Of a stretch of DNA of 5,339 nt, positions 1 through 5,268 are shown piece after piece. Location: assembly GCA_900550095.1 (NCBI GenBank), contig URRG01000191.1, forward strand, positions 1-5,339. The letters are read 5' to 3'. This DNA comes from an uncultured Oscillospiraceae bacterium. Lineage in GTDB: Bacteria; Bacillota; Clostridia; Oscillospirales; Acutalibacteraceae. Both the position numbers and the translations under genes were made by a program. The notes below the pieces were generated by a model, which saw nothing but the letters and a program-made list of their open reading frames with translations, was not told the origin of the DNA and ran no database searches. The first letter of the stretch is position 1. Each line of letters begins with the position of its first letter.

Positions 1-590
1 AAGGCGACTGGAAGACCGCAGCCATGGTACGCCTTATGAAGATTATGACAGCTGGAATGAAGGATGCCAAAGGAACATCCTTCATGGAAGATTATACATA
101 CAACCTGGTGCCGGGCAAGGAAGGGATTCTTCAGGCCCATATGCTGGAGGTCTGCCCCAGCCTGGCCGCCGAAACCCCGAAGATCAAGGTCGTGCCCCTG
201 GGCATCGGCGACCGCGAGGATCCCGCCCGCGTAACCTTCAAAGCACAGCACGGCCCTGCCGTTCTGGCGACCATTATCGATATGGGCGACCGGTTCCGCA
301 TGATCGTCAACGACGTTATCGGCCAGGAGCAGGAGCACGATATGCCCAACCTGCCTGTAGCGGGCGTTCTGTGGAAGCCCCTGCCGAGCCTGGAGACCTC
401 TGCTGAAGCGTGGATCTATTCCGGCGGCGCTCACCACTCCGTCATCAGCTTTGCTATCGATGAGGAAGTGCTCCGGGATTTCGCAGAGATCATGGATATC
501 GAATATATCCATATCGGCGCGAAAACCAATATCAACGAACTGCGTAAGGAGCTTACTTGGAACGATCTTGTCTGGAAGCTCAAGAAATAA
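1..590 (+). CDS. araA: L-arabinose isomerase, C-terminal part (5' end outside window)
   Basis: AraA interconverts L-arabinose and L-ribulose in the cytoplasm, the first step of arabinose catabolism; it is a Mn2+-dependent enzyme. The reading frame is open from base 3, giving GDWKTAAM and then the family motif GTSFMEDYTY, so the ATG at 24 is an internal Met and not the start. Family active-site residues visible are the Glu of SFMED (codon 87-89, E. coli Glu333), the His of AHMLEVCPS (138-140, His350) and the HH of GGAHHSV (about 432-437, His450). The first catalytic Glu (E. coli Glu306) would be the codon immediately before GDWK, and the window begins with its last two bases, 'aa'. About 195 residues are present of a protein that is usually about 490-500, and the natural C-terminus (WNDLVWKLKK, stop 588-590) is intact. 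The gene is followed on the same strand by araD, so it is part of an ara operon. Identity is very secure. Confidence 0.96.
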   Translation, partial: GDWKTAAMVRLMKIMTAGMKDAKGTSFMEDYTYNLVPGKEGILQAHMLEVCPSLAAETPKIKVVPLGIGDREDPARVTFKAQHGPAVLATIIDMGDRFRMIVNDVIGQEQEHDMPNLPVAGVLWKPLPSLETSAEAWIYSGGAHHSVISFAIDEEVLRDFAEIMDIEYIHIGAKTNINELRKELTWNDLVWKLKK

Positions 591-606
591 AAATCTATCC
601 ATACGG

Positions 607-632
607 AAAGCCCCTCTCTGAAAGGGGCTTTT
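607..632 (+). terminator. Candidate intrinsic terminator or attenuating hairpin between araA and araD
   Basis: Bases 607-615 (AAAGCCCCT) pair perfectly with 623-631 (AGGGGCTTT), a 9-bp stem with a 7-nt loop. The stem ends in a short run of four T (629-632), most of it inside the stem. It lies 17 nt after the araA stop. Because araD follows on the same strand without an obvious promoter, this is more likely a partial terminator or an mRNA-stabilising 3' hairpin than a full stop. The short U-tract followed by CCCC makes strong termination doubtful. Confidence 0.5.
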
Positions 633-704
633 CCCCTGTGGAGATGGAGCAGGGGAAGCGCATCGTTCCCCTTTTGCCCTGCTTCCTCATACTGCTGGAA
701 AAGG
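607..704 (+). promoter_or_regulatory. Ladder of competing C4/G4 hairpins in the araA-araD spacer
   Basis: The spacer contains alternating blocks: CCCC 611-614, GGGG 624-627, CCCC 633-636, GGGG 652-655 and CCCC 668-671. Each G block can pair with the C block on either side. The pairings are 607-615 with 623-631, 631-638 with 650-657 (8 bp perfect) and 651-657 with 666-672 (7 bp perfect, followed by TTTT). A further alternative pairs 649-654 with 677-682. Bases 670-675 (CCTTTT) can also pair with 699-704 (AAAAGG), covering the start of the araD Shine-Dalgarno site. These structures exclude one another. I recognise no named RNA family; a role in setting araA:araD ratio by attenuation, processing or ribosome-site occlusion is inference. 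Confidence 0.45.
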
Positions 705-714
705 AGAGAGAACC

Positions 715-1416
715 ATGCTTGAAGAACTGAAGAAAAAGGTATGTGAAGCCAATAGGATGCTTCCCGCCCACGGCCTGGTGGTATTCACTTGGGGCAATGT
801 TTCCGGTATCGATCGGGAATCCGGCCTCTTTGTCATCAAGCCCTCCGGCGTGGAATATGATAAGCTGACCCCCGATGATATGGTTGTTATGAACCTGAAG
901 GGCGAAAAGGTAGAGGGGGATCTGAATCCTTCTTCTGATACCCCCACCCACTGCGTGCTCTATAATGCTTTCCCCAACATCGGCGGCGTGGTGCACACCC
1001 ACTCCCGCTGGGCTACCGTATGGAGCCAGATCGGCCGCGGCATTCCTGCTTATGGCACCACCCACGGCGACTACTTCTACGGGGAGATTCCCTGCACCAG
1101 GAATATGACTCCCGAAGAAATTGCGGGCGAATATGAAAAAGAAACCGGCAACGTGATTGTGGAGACCTTTGAGGGCAAAAATCCCGATCATATTCCCGCT
1201 GTACTGGTAAAATCCCACGCTCCCTTCACTTGGGGCAAGGATTGCTTCGACGCTGTTCACAACAGCGTTGTTCTGGAAGAACTGGCCATGATGGCCTGGC
1301 ATACGGAAGCTCTGCAGTCCGGCCAGATTGCCACCATGCAGCAGGAACTTCTGGATAAGCACTTCCTTCGCAAGCATGGAGCCAACGCCTATTACGGCCA
1401 GGCGAAGAAGCTGTGA
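715..1416 (+). CDS. araD: L-ribulose-5-phosphate 4-epimerase
   Basis: AraD epimerises L-ribulose 5-phosphate to D-xylulose 5-phosphate, feeding arabinose into the pentose phosphate pathway; it is a cytoplasmic Zn enzyme of the class II aldolase/epimerase fold. The 233-residue product matches the family length (E. coli 231). Motifs in order are FTWGNVSG (24-31), KPSGVEYD (42-49), SSDTPTH (73-79), VVHTHSRWAT (92-101), GTTHGDYFYGEIPCTR (114-129), KSHAPFTWGK (166-175) and the C-terminal HGANAYYGQ. By comparison with E. coli, the metal and active-site residues are Asp75, His94, His96, His168, Asp119 and Tyr227, all present. The start at 715 is fixed by AAGGAG at 701-706, 8 nt upstream, and by family length. 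It follows araA by 124 bp and is the last gene of the operon, being followed by a strong terminator. Nothing suggests damage. Confidence 0.97.
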   Translation: MLEELKKKVCEANRMLPAHGLVVFTWGNVSGIDRESGLFVIKPSGVEYDKLTPDDMVVMNLKGEKVEGDLNPSSDTPTHCVLYNAFPNIGGVVHTHSRWATVWSQIGRGIPAYGTTHGDYFYGEIPCTRNMTPEEIAGEYEKETGNVIVETFEGKNPDHIPAVLVKSHAPFTWGKDCFDAVHNSVVLEELAMMAWHTEALQSGQIATMQQELLDKHFLRKHGANAYYGQAKKL

Positions 1417-1490
1417 GATTTCAAGAATCGGTAACTTCCCGGGCAAGTGCAAGCCCAAACTAAATTTTCTGAACAATAGATAATCTTTGT

Positions 1491-1523
1491 GAGGCCTCCC
1501 TTTCTATGGGAGGCCTCTTTTCT
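1491..1523 (+). terminator. Strong intrinsic terminator of the ara operon
   Basis: GAGGCCTCCC (1491-1500) pairs perfectly with GGGAGGCCTC (1508-1517) around a 7-nt loop, and T1518-T1521 follows directly. The 10-bp GC-rich stem 75 nt after the araD stop is a textbook rho-independent terminator. There is no A-run on the left side, so it acts only on rightward transcripts. Confidence 0.92.
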
Positions 1524-1589
1524 ATTTTCTGCCTCAACGGAAACTGCAGCTTTCTTCATACGCTGTAAAAAAGGCTGTCGATTCCTGGG

Positions 1590-1618
1590 TTTTCTTTTCC
1601 TGCAGGCTGTGCTATAAT
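1590..1618 (+). promoter_or_regulatory. Extended -10 promoter for the CpXC-domain gene
   Basis: A consensus TATAAT at 1613-1618 is preceded by TG at 1610-1611, giving TGnTATAAT, an extended -10 element. The -35 position at a 17-bp spacer (1590-1595, TTTCTT) is poor, which is typical for extended -10 promoters. It lies between the ara terminator and the next gene on the same strand. Transcription would start near 1625, leaving a leader of about 200 nt. Confidence 0.7.
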
Positions 1619-1828
1619 GTCTATGCAATTATGCCACCGCAACCGGCAAGGGACCGGCTGCAATTTTTGCGTCCTTTGCGTATGCACAGAAATAACCGAA
1701 AAGCGTAAGCGCGCACCATGCAGGGCCGCGCCGTTCCCTCTGCGGCTGGCCGGAACAGCCGGGCCGGAGGCAAGCCCGGCCGCTCTGCAGAACCGGATGC
1801 AATACCGTCTAAGGGAGGAGAATCGCAG
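1619..1828 (+). promoter_or_regulatory. Long structured 5' leader of the CpXC-domain gene
   Basis: There is no gene between the araD stop and 1829. After the terminator and promoter, this stretch is a GC-rich leader. Visible pairings are GGAC 1651-1654 with GTCC 1671-1674, enclosing GCAA 1660-1663 with TTGC 1667-1670. Downstream, GCCGGGC 1758-1764 pairs with GCCCGGC 1774-1780, competing with GGCCGG 1748-1753 pairing with the CCGGGCC at 1759-1765. I do not recognise a riboswitch or T-box core. The leader ends in a strong ribosome site, GGGAGGAG at 1813-1820. Confidence 0.4.
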
Positions 1829-2503
1829 ATGTCAACACAGATCACAAAAGAAATTCTTTGCCCGGGCTGCGGAGCCCCCATCGCCACAGTCATGTGGCCG
1901 GGCATCAGCGCGGATGAAGAGCCCTCTCTTCGGGAACGGGCGCTGAACGAAACCCTTTTCGACTGGTTCTGCCCGGAGTGCGGCTATTCCGCCCGGTTTC
2001 TCTATCCCTGCCTTTACAGCGACAGGGCCCACGGCTTCATGCTCTATCTGCTGCCGGAGGGATCCCCCGAAGGGCCCGTGGAGCTGGGGCACGAGCTGGC
2101 TTCACTGGCAGATGTAAAAAAAAGGATCGTAACCACCGGCCTGGAACTGCGGGAAAAAATCCTTATTTTTGAAAAAAATCTGGATGACAGGGCGGTGGAA
2201 CTGGTAAAATATGCGATAGCGGACGTTCTTCACTCCCAGACTGGCGCCAAGGTCCTGGAAGGCTACTTCCGAATGGCAGACTATGAGCAGAACCGTATCG
2301 GTTTTTCCTATCTGCTGGAAAACACGGAAAAGCTCCTGCACCGCACCACCTCTCTGGAGGTATATGAAAAGTCCCTGGAGGCGGCCCGTTCCTTCGCCCC
2401 GGCTGATTCCTCCGGTTTTTTCCGCATGAGCAGCCGTGAAGCGGAAAAAGTGATGGCCGCTTATACGTCGGCTTCCCAGGCTGCGGAAACGGCGGAAGCA
2501 TAG
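1829..2503 (+). CDS. CpXC-domain protein (zinc-ribbon protein of unknown function)
   Basis: The product is 224 residues. The N-terminal 80 or so carry two CPxC knuckles, CPGC at 11-14 and CPEC at 48-51, separated by 33 residues. They sit in the context typical of the CpXC domain: an ILCPGCG strand, then WFCPECGYSARFLYPCLY, then FMLYLLPEG. The four cysteines probably bind one zinc. The rest (about 85-224) is a charged, probably helical C-terminal half without recognisable motifs; there is no signal peptide or membrane segment, so it should be cytoplasmic. The frame is open upstream to an ATG at 1718. I choose 1829 because GGGAGGAG lies 8 nt before it, and because the extra 37 codons would be low-complexity Gly/Ala/Arg sequence lying ahead of the conserved domain. 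It has its own promoter and a probable terminator, so it seems monocistronic. Function is unknown; domain identity is fairly secure. Confidence 0.85.
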   Translation: MSTQITKEILCPGCGAPIATVMWPGISADEEPSLRERALNETLFDWFCPECGYSARFLYPCLYSDRAHGFMLYLLPEGSPEGPVELGHELASLADVKKRIVTTGLELREKILIFEKNLDDRAVELVKYAIADVLHSQTGAKVLEGYFRMADYEQNRIGFSYLLENTEKLLHRTTSLEVYEKSLEAARSFAPADSSGFFRMSSREAEKVMAAYTSASQAAETAEA

Positions 2504-2551
2504 CGGGCGCACAGGACGCGTACCATAACGGCATATCGTAAGCAGCCGGCC

Positions 2552-2584
2552 CGGCAGGCTTGTATAAAGCCGCCGACGCTTTTT
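2552..2584 (+). terminator. Probable intrinsic terminator of the CpXC-domain gene
   Basis: CGGC-A-GGCT (2552-2560) pairs with AGCCGCCG (2568-2575), an 8-bp stem with one bulged A at 2556 and a 7-nt loop. After four bases come five T (2580-2584). It lies about 50 nt after the CpXC stop. The bulge and the gap before the U-run make it weaker than the ara terminator. Confidence 0.6.
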
Positions 2585-2683
2585 GCATCTGAAACATGTT
2601 TGCCCGGTAAATCGGGAGAAATAGTTCTGAGGGAACCCTGCGGAGGAAGGACCAAAATCTAGGAAAACAAGAGGTTTAAGCGT
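2585..2683 (+). promoter_or_regulatory. asnB upstream region and ribosome binding site
   Basis: The ATG at 2684 has GAGG at 2671-2674 at about 9-nt spacing, a moderate ribosome site. A stronger GGAGGAAGG at 2642-2650 is too far upstream (about 34 nt) to serve this ATG and has no start codon at working distance. Short hairpins are possible (CCCG 2603-2606 with CGGG 2613-2616; GTTC 2624-2627 with GAAC 2633-2636). I found no convincing -10/-35 pair, so the asnB promoter is unassigned. Confidence 0.35.
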
Positions 2684-3049
2684 ATGTGTGGAATATGTGG
2701 ATTCACAGGCGAGATCATTGACCGGGGAGATAAACAGGAAATTCTCCGCCGCATGACGGAGATCATCACCCACCGGGGGCCCGACAGCAGCGGCTTCTAT
2801 ACGGATGGAGACGTAGCCATGGGCTTTCGCCGCTTGAGTATCATCGATATCAGCGAAACAGGCGACCAGCCCATCTATAACGAGGACAAGTCCCTGGTGC
2901 TGACCTTTAACGGGGAAATCTACAACTACCGGGAACTCCGGGAAATCCTCATAGAAAAAGGCCATGTGTTTTCTACCAGAAATTCCAGTGTGTTATCCAG
3001 CATGGCGGAATCGGAACCGTTGGGGTCAATCGCCGGAAGCACCTTGTGA
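2684..3049 (+). pseudogene. asnB: Asparagine synthetase B (glutamine-hydrolysing), 5' fragment cut at an inverted junction
   Basis: AsnB makes asparagine from aspartate, glutamine and ATP. The first 98-99 codons (2684 to about 2980) are a perfect start of the class II glutamine amidotransferase domain. They show MCGICGF with the catalytic Cys2, THRGPDSSG (29-37), FRRLSIID (48-55) with the conserved Arg, LTFNGEIYNY (73-82) with the oxyanion-hole Asn-Gly, and EKGHVFSTR (91-99). The family continues with a T/S-D-T-E motif and about 400-500 more residues including the ATP-binding synthetase domain. Here the reading instead enters sequence that is the reverse complement of gltB, giving 22 unrelated residues and a stop at 3047-3049. 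Without the rest of the amidotransferase domain and the synthetase domain no activity is possible. Either the gene is truly broken by an inversion, or the contig is chimeric at this point. The identity of the fragment is secure. Confidence 0.9.
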
Positions 3050-3882
3050 AGGAGGCCGTGAAGATGCTCGGACTCCATATTTTCCTCACGGGCCAGCATC
3101 TTGTCATAGTTGCCCCGGATCGTGTTGATCTCTCCGTTATGGACGATAAAACGGTTGGGATGAGCCCTTTCCCAGCTGGGATTGGTATTGGTGGAAAAAC
3201 GGGAATGCACGATTGCAATAGCTGATTCGTAAACCTCGCTCTGCAGATCCGTAAAAAAGGTACGAAGCTGTCCCACCAGAAACATTCCTTTATATACAAT
3301 CGTCCGGCTGGACAGTGATACTACATAAGTGTTGTCGCTGGACTGTTCAAAAACCCGGCGCGCCACATAGAGCTTCCGATCGAATTCAATCCCTTTCGGC
3401 GTGTTCGCAGGCTTCTTAACAAACCCCTGCATAATGCACGGCATACACTCTACCGCCCTCTGTCCCAAGACATCAGGAACACAGGCCACCTCGCGCCAGC
3501 CCAAAAATTCCAGTCCTTCTTTTTCCACGATGATTTCAAACATCTTCTTAGCCTGGTTTCTTTTCAGCTCATCCTGCGGGAAAAAGAACATGCCTACGCC
3601 GTATTCCCTTTCTCCGCCCAACTGGATCCCCAGAGGCTTTGTCACTCTTTTAAAAAATGTATGAGGCACCTGGGTCAGGATTCCCACGCCGTCGCCGGTC
3701 TTTCCTTCAGCGTCCTTTCCGGCACGGTGCTCCAGGTTCTCCACAATCTTCAGGGCATTTTCCACGGTTGCCCTGGATTTGGTTCCTTTGATGTTTACGC
3801 AGGCACCAATGCCGCAGTTATCATGCTCAAACTGCTGTCTGTAAAGCGGTGCTTCGGGAACTTCCTTTTTCACATCAAACAT
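2926..3882 (-). pseudogene. gltB: Glutamate synthase large subunit, 5' fragment cut at an inverted junction
   Basis: GltB, with the small subunit GltD, makes two glutamates from glutamine and 2-oxoglutarate. The fragment covers about 303 residues (3882 down to about 2974) of a protein that is normally about 1500. Start choice: ATG at 3882-3880 has AGGAG at 3894-3890, 7 nt upstream. It leaves a 22-residue propeptide before Cys23 of NCGIGACVN, the Ntn nucleophile exposed after processing. Further family motifs are LEHRAGKDAEGKTGDGVGI, HSRFSTNTNPSWERAHPNRF, HNGEINTIRGN (about 248-258) and NGSDSAMLDN. After LEFLV the frame runs into reverse-complement asnB, giving 15 unrelated residues and a stop at 2928-2926. 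The glutaminase domain is incomplete and the central, FMN/synthase and GXGXG domains are absent. As with asnB, this is either a real inversion breakpoint or an assembly artefact. Its promoter and leader appear intact. Confidence 0.9.
2974..2981. other. Inverted junction between asnB (+) and gltB (-)
   Basis: Reading rightward, recognisable AsnB sequence ends at Thr98/Arg99 (2975-2980). Reading leftward on the minus strand, recognisable GltB sequence ends at LEFLV, whose Val codon is 2974-2976. The two matches overlap on about six bases (ACCAGA and neighbours), which could be microhomology at the joint; this cannot be shown without the parental sequences. There is no inverted repeat, target duplication or insertion-sequence end at the joint. 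Both partners are cut in mid-domain and lie head-on. Confidence 0.85.
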
Positions 3883-3929
3883 ATTCTTACTCCTCTCCCT
3901 GTGCGTTTTAATCTCTGCTCCTCTGTCAT
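3870..3929 (-). CDS. Possible 19-residue leader peptide overlapping the gltB start
   Basis: On the minus strand, an ATG at 3929-3927 opens a frame MTEEQRLKRTGRGVRICLM that stops at 3872-3870, 13 nt inside gltB and out of frame with it. GGAGG lies 7 nt upstream of its ATG, in the loop of a CGTAT/ATACG hairpin (3948-3932). The good ribosome site and the overlap with the gltB ATG suggest translational coupling or a leader peptide. The sequence resembles nothing I know, and purine-rich leaders make such ORFs by chance. Confidence 0.25.
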   Translation of the reverse strand: MTEEQRLKRTGRGVRICLM

Positions 3930-3949
3930 CACGTATCCTCCGAATACGC

Positions 3950-3988
3950 AAAAAAGGCCGCAAAGAGACTTAAATCCGCCTCTTTGCG
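3950..3988 (-). terminator. Intrinsic terminator in the gltB leader (attenuator candidate)
   Basis: On the minus strand CGCAAAGAG (3988-3980) pairs perfectly with CTCTTTGCG (3967-3959), a 9-bp stem with a 12-nt loop. GCC and then six T (3955-3950) follow. It lies between the gltB promoter and the gltB start, only a few bases after the expected transcription start. It would therefore end most gltB transcripts at about 45 nt unless overridden. It could also stop readthrough from the slipin gene upstream. No T-run exists on the + strand side. Confidence 0.75.
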
Positions 3989-3999
3989 ACCTGTGGGTT

Positions 4000-4028
4000 A
4001 TTATAAAGCAATTTTTATCATTTGTAAA
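4000..4028 (-). promoter_or_regulatory. gltB promoter (sigma-A type)
   Basis: On the minus strand, -35 TTTACA (4028-4023) and -10 TATAAT (4005-4000) are separated by exactly 17 bp (4022-4006). This is one mismatch from the full consensus. Transcription would start near 3994-3992, just before the leader terminator. Confidence 0.85.
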
Positions 4029-4042
4029 CAGGAAATTTTTTT

Positions 4043-4097
4043 AAATTATCAGATAATTTGAAAATATCTTATTTTTACATAAATTATCTGACAATTT
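4043..4097. promoter_or_regulatory. Two CodY-box-like palindromes upstream of the gltB promoter
   Basis: Site 1 (4043-4059) is AAATTATCAGATAATTT, a perfect palindrome around A4051. Site 2 (4081-4097) is AAATTATCTGACAATTT, with one mismatch between its arms. Compared with the published CodY consensus AATTTTCWGAAAATT, each 15-mer matches 13 of 15 positions. In site 1 the two differences are symmetric (T to A in one arm, A to T in the other). Site centres are 38 bp apart, and site 1 lies 15 bp upstream of the -35. A degenerate third copy, AGTTATCTGATTTCA, is centred at 4130. CodY control of gltB would fit its nitrogen role, but another palindrome-binding regulator is equally possible. Confidence 0.5.
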
Positions 4098-4155
4098 ATA
4101 CATATGTATCCATTATTACTGTAGTTATCTGATTTCATACTCCTTTTGTAATCAT
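4098..4155. other. AT-rich gap between slipin gene and gltB control region
   Basis: Apart from the degenerate palindrome centred at 4130, I see nothing in this stretch. No convincing terminator follows the slipin stop, so slipin transcripts may run on to the leader terminator at 3988-3950. Confidence 0.4.
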
Positions 4156-5268
4156 TCAGGACGCATCCTTTCCCACTGTCAGTTCTGAAAGCTGTTCCAG
4201 GACACTTTTTCCGCCGTTCAGTGTAATATTCCCCACCTTATCACAGATTTTCTCCAAATATTCCATTTCCTTAAGGCGCATGAGGGTCTTGTTTTCCTCC
4301 ATCAGCCTTGCCGTATTCAGAAGGCTGCGTGTGGAAGCCACCTCTTCCCTGCGCATAATGACATTAGCCTGGGCCTTTTTCTCCGCCACAAGCACGGTGT
4401 TCATAATATCCCTGATTTCACCGGGGAGGATGATGTCCTTAATTCCTGCGTTTACAATTTCCACACAGTATTCTTCCTCATTGGCCTTCATTTTTTCCAG
4501 AATGATTCCCGACAGCTCCTCTTTCTGGGAAAGCAGTTCATCCAGGCGGTATCTGCCCACATGCTCCCGGAGGATGAGCTGGGCACGGGTATAGAGCAGC
4601 GAAGCCACGCCGTCCACCTTTTCCACCAGCTTTTCCGGATTGGTAATCCGATAATTCATCACCACATTCAGGCGCACTCCCACTTTATCCGCGGTAAGGA
4701 TTTCCTGGCCGGTAATGTCCAGCTGCTGGATTTTCATATTGAAAATCTTACAGCTTACTTCCCTGCCGTAGTTCCAGAAATAATACGTGCCCGTGCCCAG
4801 ACGCTTTTCAAAACGCAAATCATAGTACAGAAGGCCTGTTTCTCCGTCCTTAATCGTAATCTTCTTGTAGTATTTAGCAGGCATCAAATCCATGTAAATA
4901 CGGGGAAGGGTATCCTCCATACAGGGCTGGGTGATGTCCACCATCTGGAATTCGTTCTTTTCATATACATTCCAGAACAATGTTTCCGCCCGGGTAAGCA
5001 CCTCCCGGTAGGCCTTATTCACAAAACGGAGGGCAATACATTCATCAGGAATAACTGCCTTCACCACCCGTGATGCGAAGCCTTTATCCTGCATGAGGAT
5101 TTCCTCGGGGATGCCGCAGGTTTTTACCTCCCCTGTCATAGGGACGATTTCCACTGTATAGCCGAAGGCCCTGGGATATGTATATTTGCCGGCTGTGAGC
5201 AGACGCAGGAATTTCCCGTTCCTGCACAGATAGCCGCATTCCTGTTCTTTGATAATAAAGTTTGTCAT
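4156..5268 (-). CDS. Slipin / SPFH (band 7) domain protein with a triplicated N-terminal repeat
   Basis: The 370-residue product has a C-terminal half typical of slipins. It has the SPFH strands GQEILTADKVGVRLNVVMNY (187-206), an LLYTRAQLILREHVGRYRLD helix region (224-243), and GIKDIILPGEIRDIMN (275-290). A charged, coiled-coil-prone helix AEKKAQANVIMRREEVASTR (295-314) continues to about 345. SPFH proteins usually form oligomeric scaffolds at membranes. The N-terminal half is unusual: three copies of one pattern (about 4-45, 70-112 and 136-182), each running from an I/V-x-x-E start through a hydrophobic strand and V/R-L-x-x-G/A to an aromatic Y/FW turn. No transmembrane helix or signal peptide is visible, so membrane attachment is uncertain. 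The start at 5268 has AAAGGAAG (5285-5278) about 9 nt upstream. No promoter is visible in the 71 bp to the window edge, so it may be the distal gene of an operon. Exact role unknown. Confidence 0.88.
   Translation of the reverse strand: MTNFIIKEQECGYLCRNGKFLRLLTAGKYTYPRAFGYTVEIVPMTGEVKTCGIPEEILMQDKGFASRVVKAVIPDECIALRFVNKAYREVLTRAETLFWNVYEKNEFQMVDITQPCMEDTLPRIYMDLMPAKYYKKITIKDGETGLLYYDLRFEKRLGTGTYYFWNYGREVSCKIFNMKIQQLDITGQEILTADKVGVRLNVVMNYRITNPEKLVEKVDGVASLLYTRAQLILREHVGRYRLDELLSQKEELSGIILEKMKANEEEYCVEIVNAGIKDIILPGEIRDIMNTVLVAEKKAQANVIMRREEVASTRSLLNTARLMEENKTLMRLKEMEYLEKICDKVGNITLNGGKSVLEQLSELTVGKDAS

Noticed and set aside
595..1476. Long minus-strand open frame (293 codons) opposite araD
   Set aside because: It is the antisense of a fully conserved araD, with no ribosome site or recognisable domain.
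1718..1828. Upstream in-frame ATG extending the CpXC protein by 37 residues
   Set aside because: There is no good ribosome site before 1718, the added residues are low-complexity, and the ATG at 1829 has a strong Shine-Dalgarno site just ahead of the conserved domain.
2585..2683. T-box or other amino-acid riboswitch before asnB
   Set aside because: The segment GAGGGAACCCTGCGG only loosely resembles a T-box sequence. The region lacks a stem I, a specifier loop and a downstream terminator, and is too short.
2102..2965. Long minus-strand open frame (287 codons) opposite the CpXC gene and asnB
   Set aside because: It is the antisense of two recognisable coding regions and has a shadow-like composition rich in Phe, His and Arg.
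2684..3963. A novel AsnB-GltB fusion protein or domain swap
   Set aside because: The two coding segments are on opposite strands and only run into each other's antisense for 15-22 codons, so no fused protein can be made.
4561..5073. Plus-strand open frame (170 codons) within the slipin gene
   Set aside because: It is the antisense of conserved SPFH coding sequence; its His/Ile/Phe-rich product has no domain and no ribosome site.
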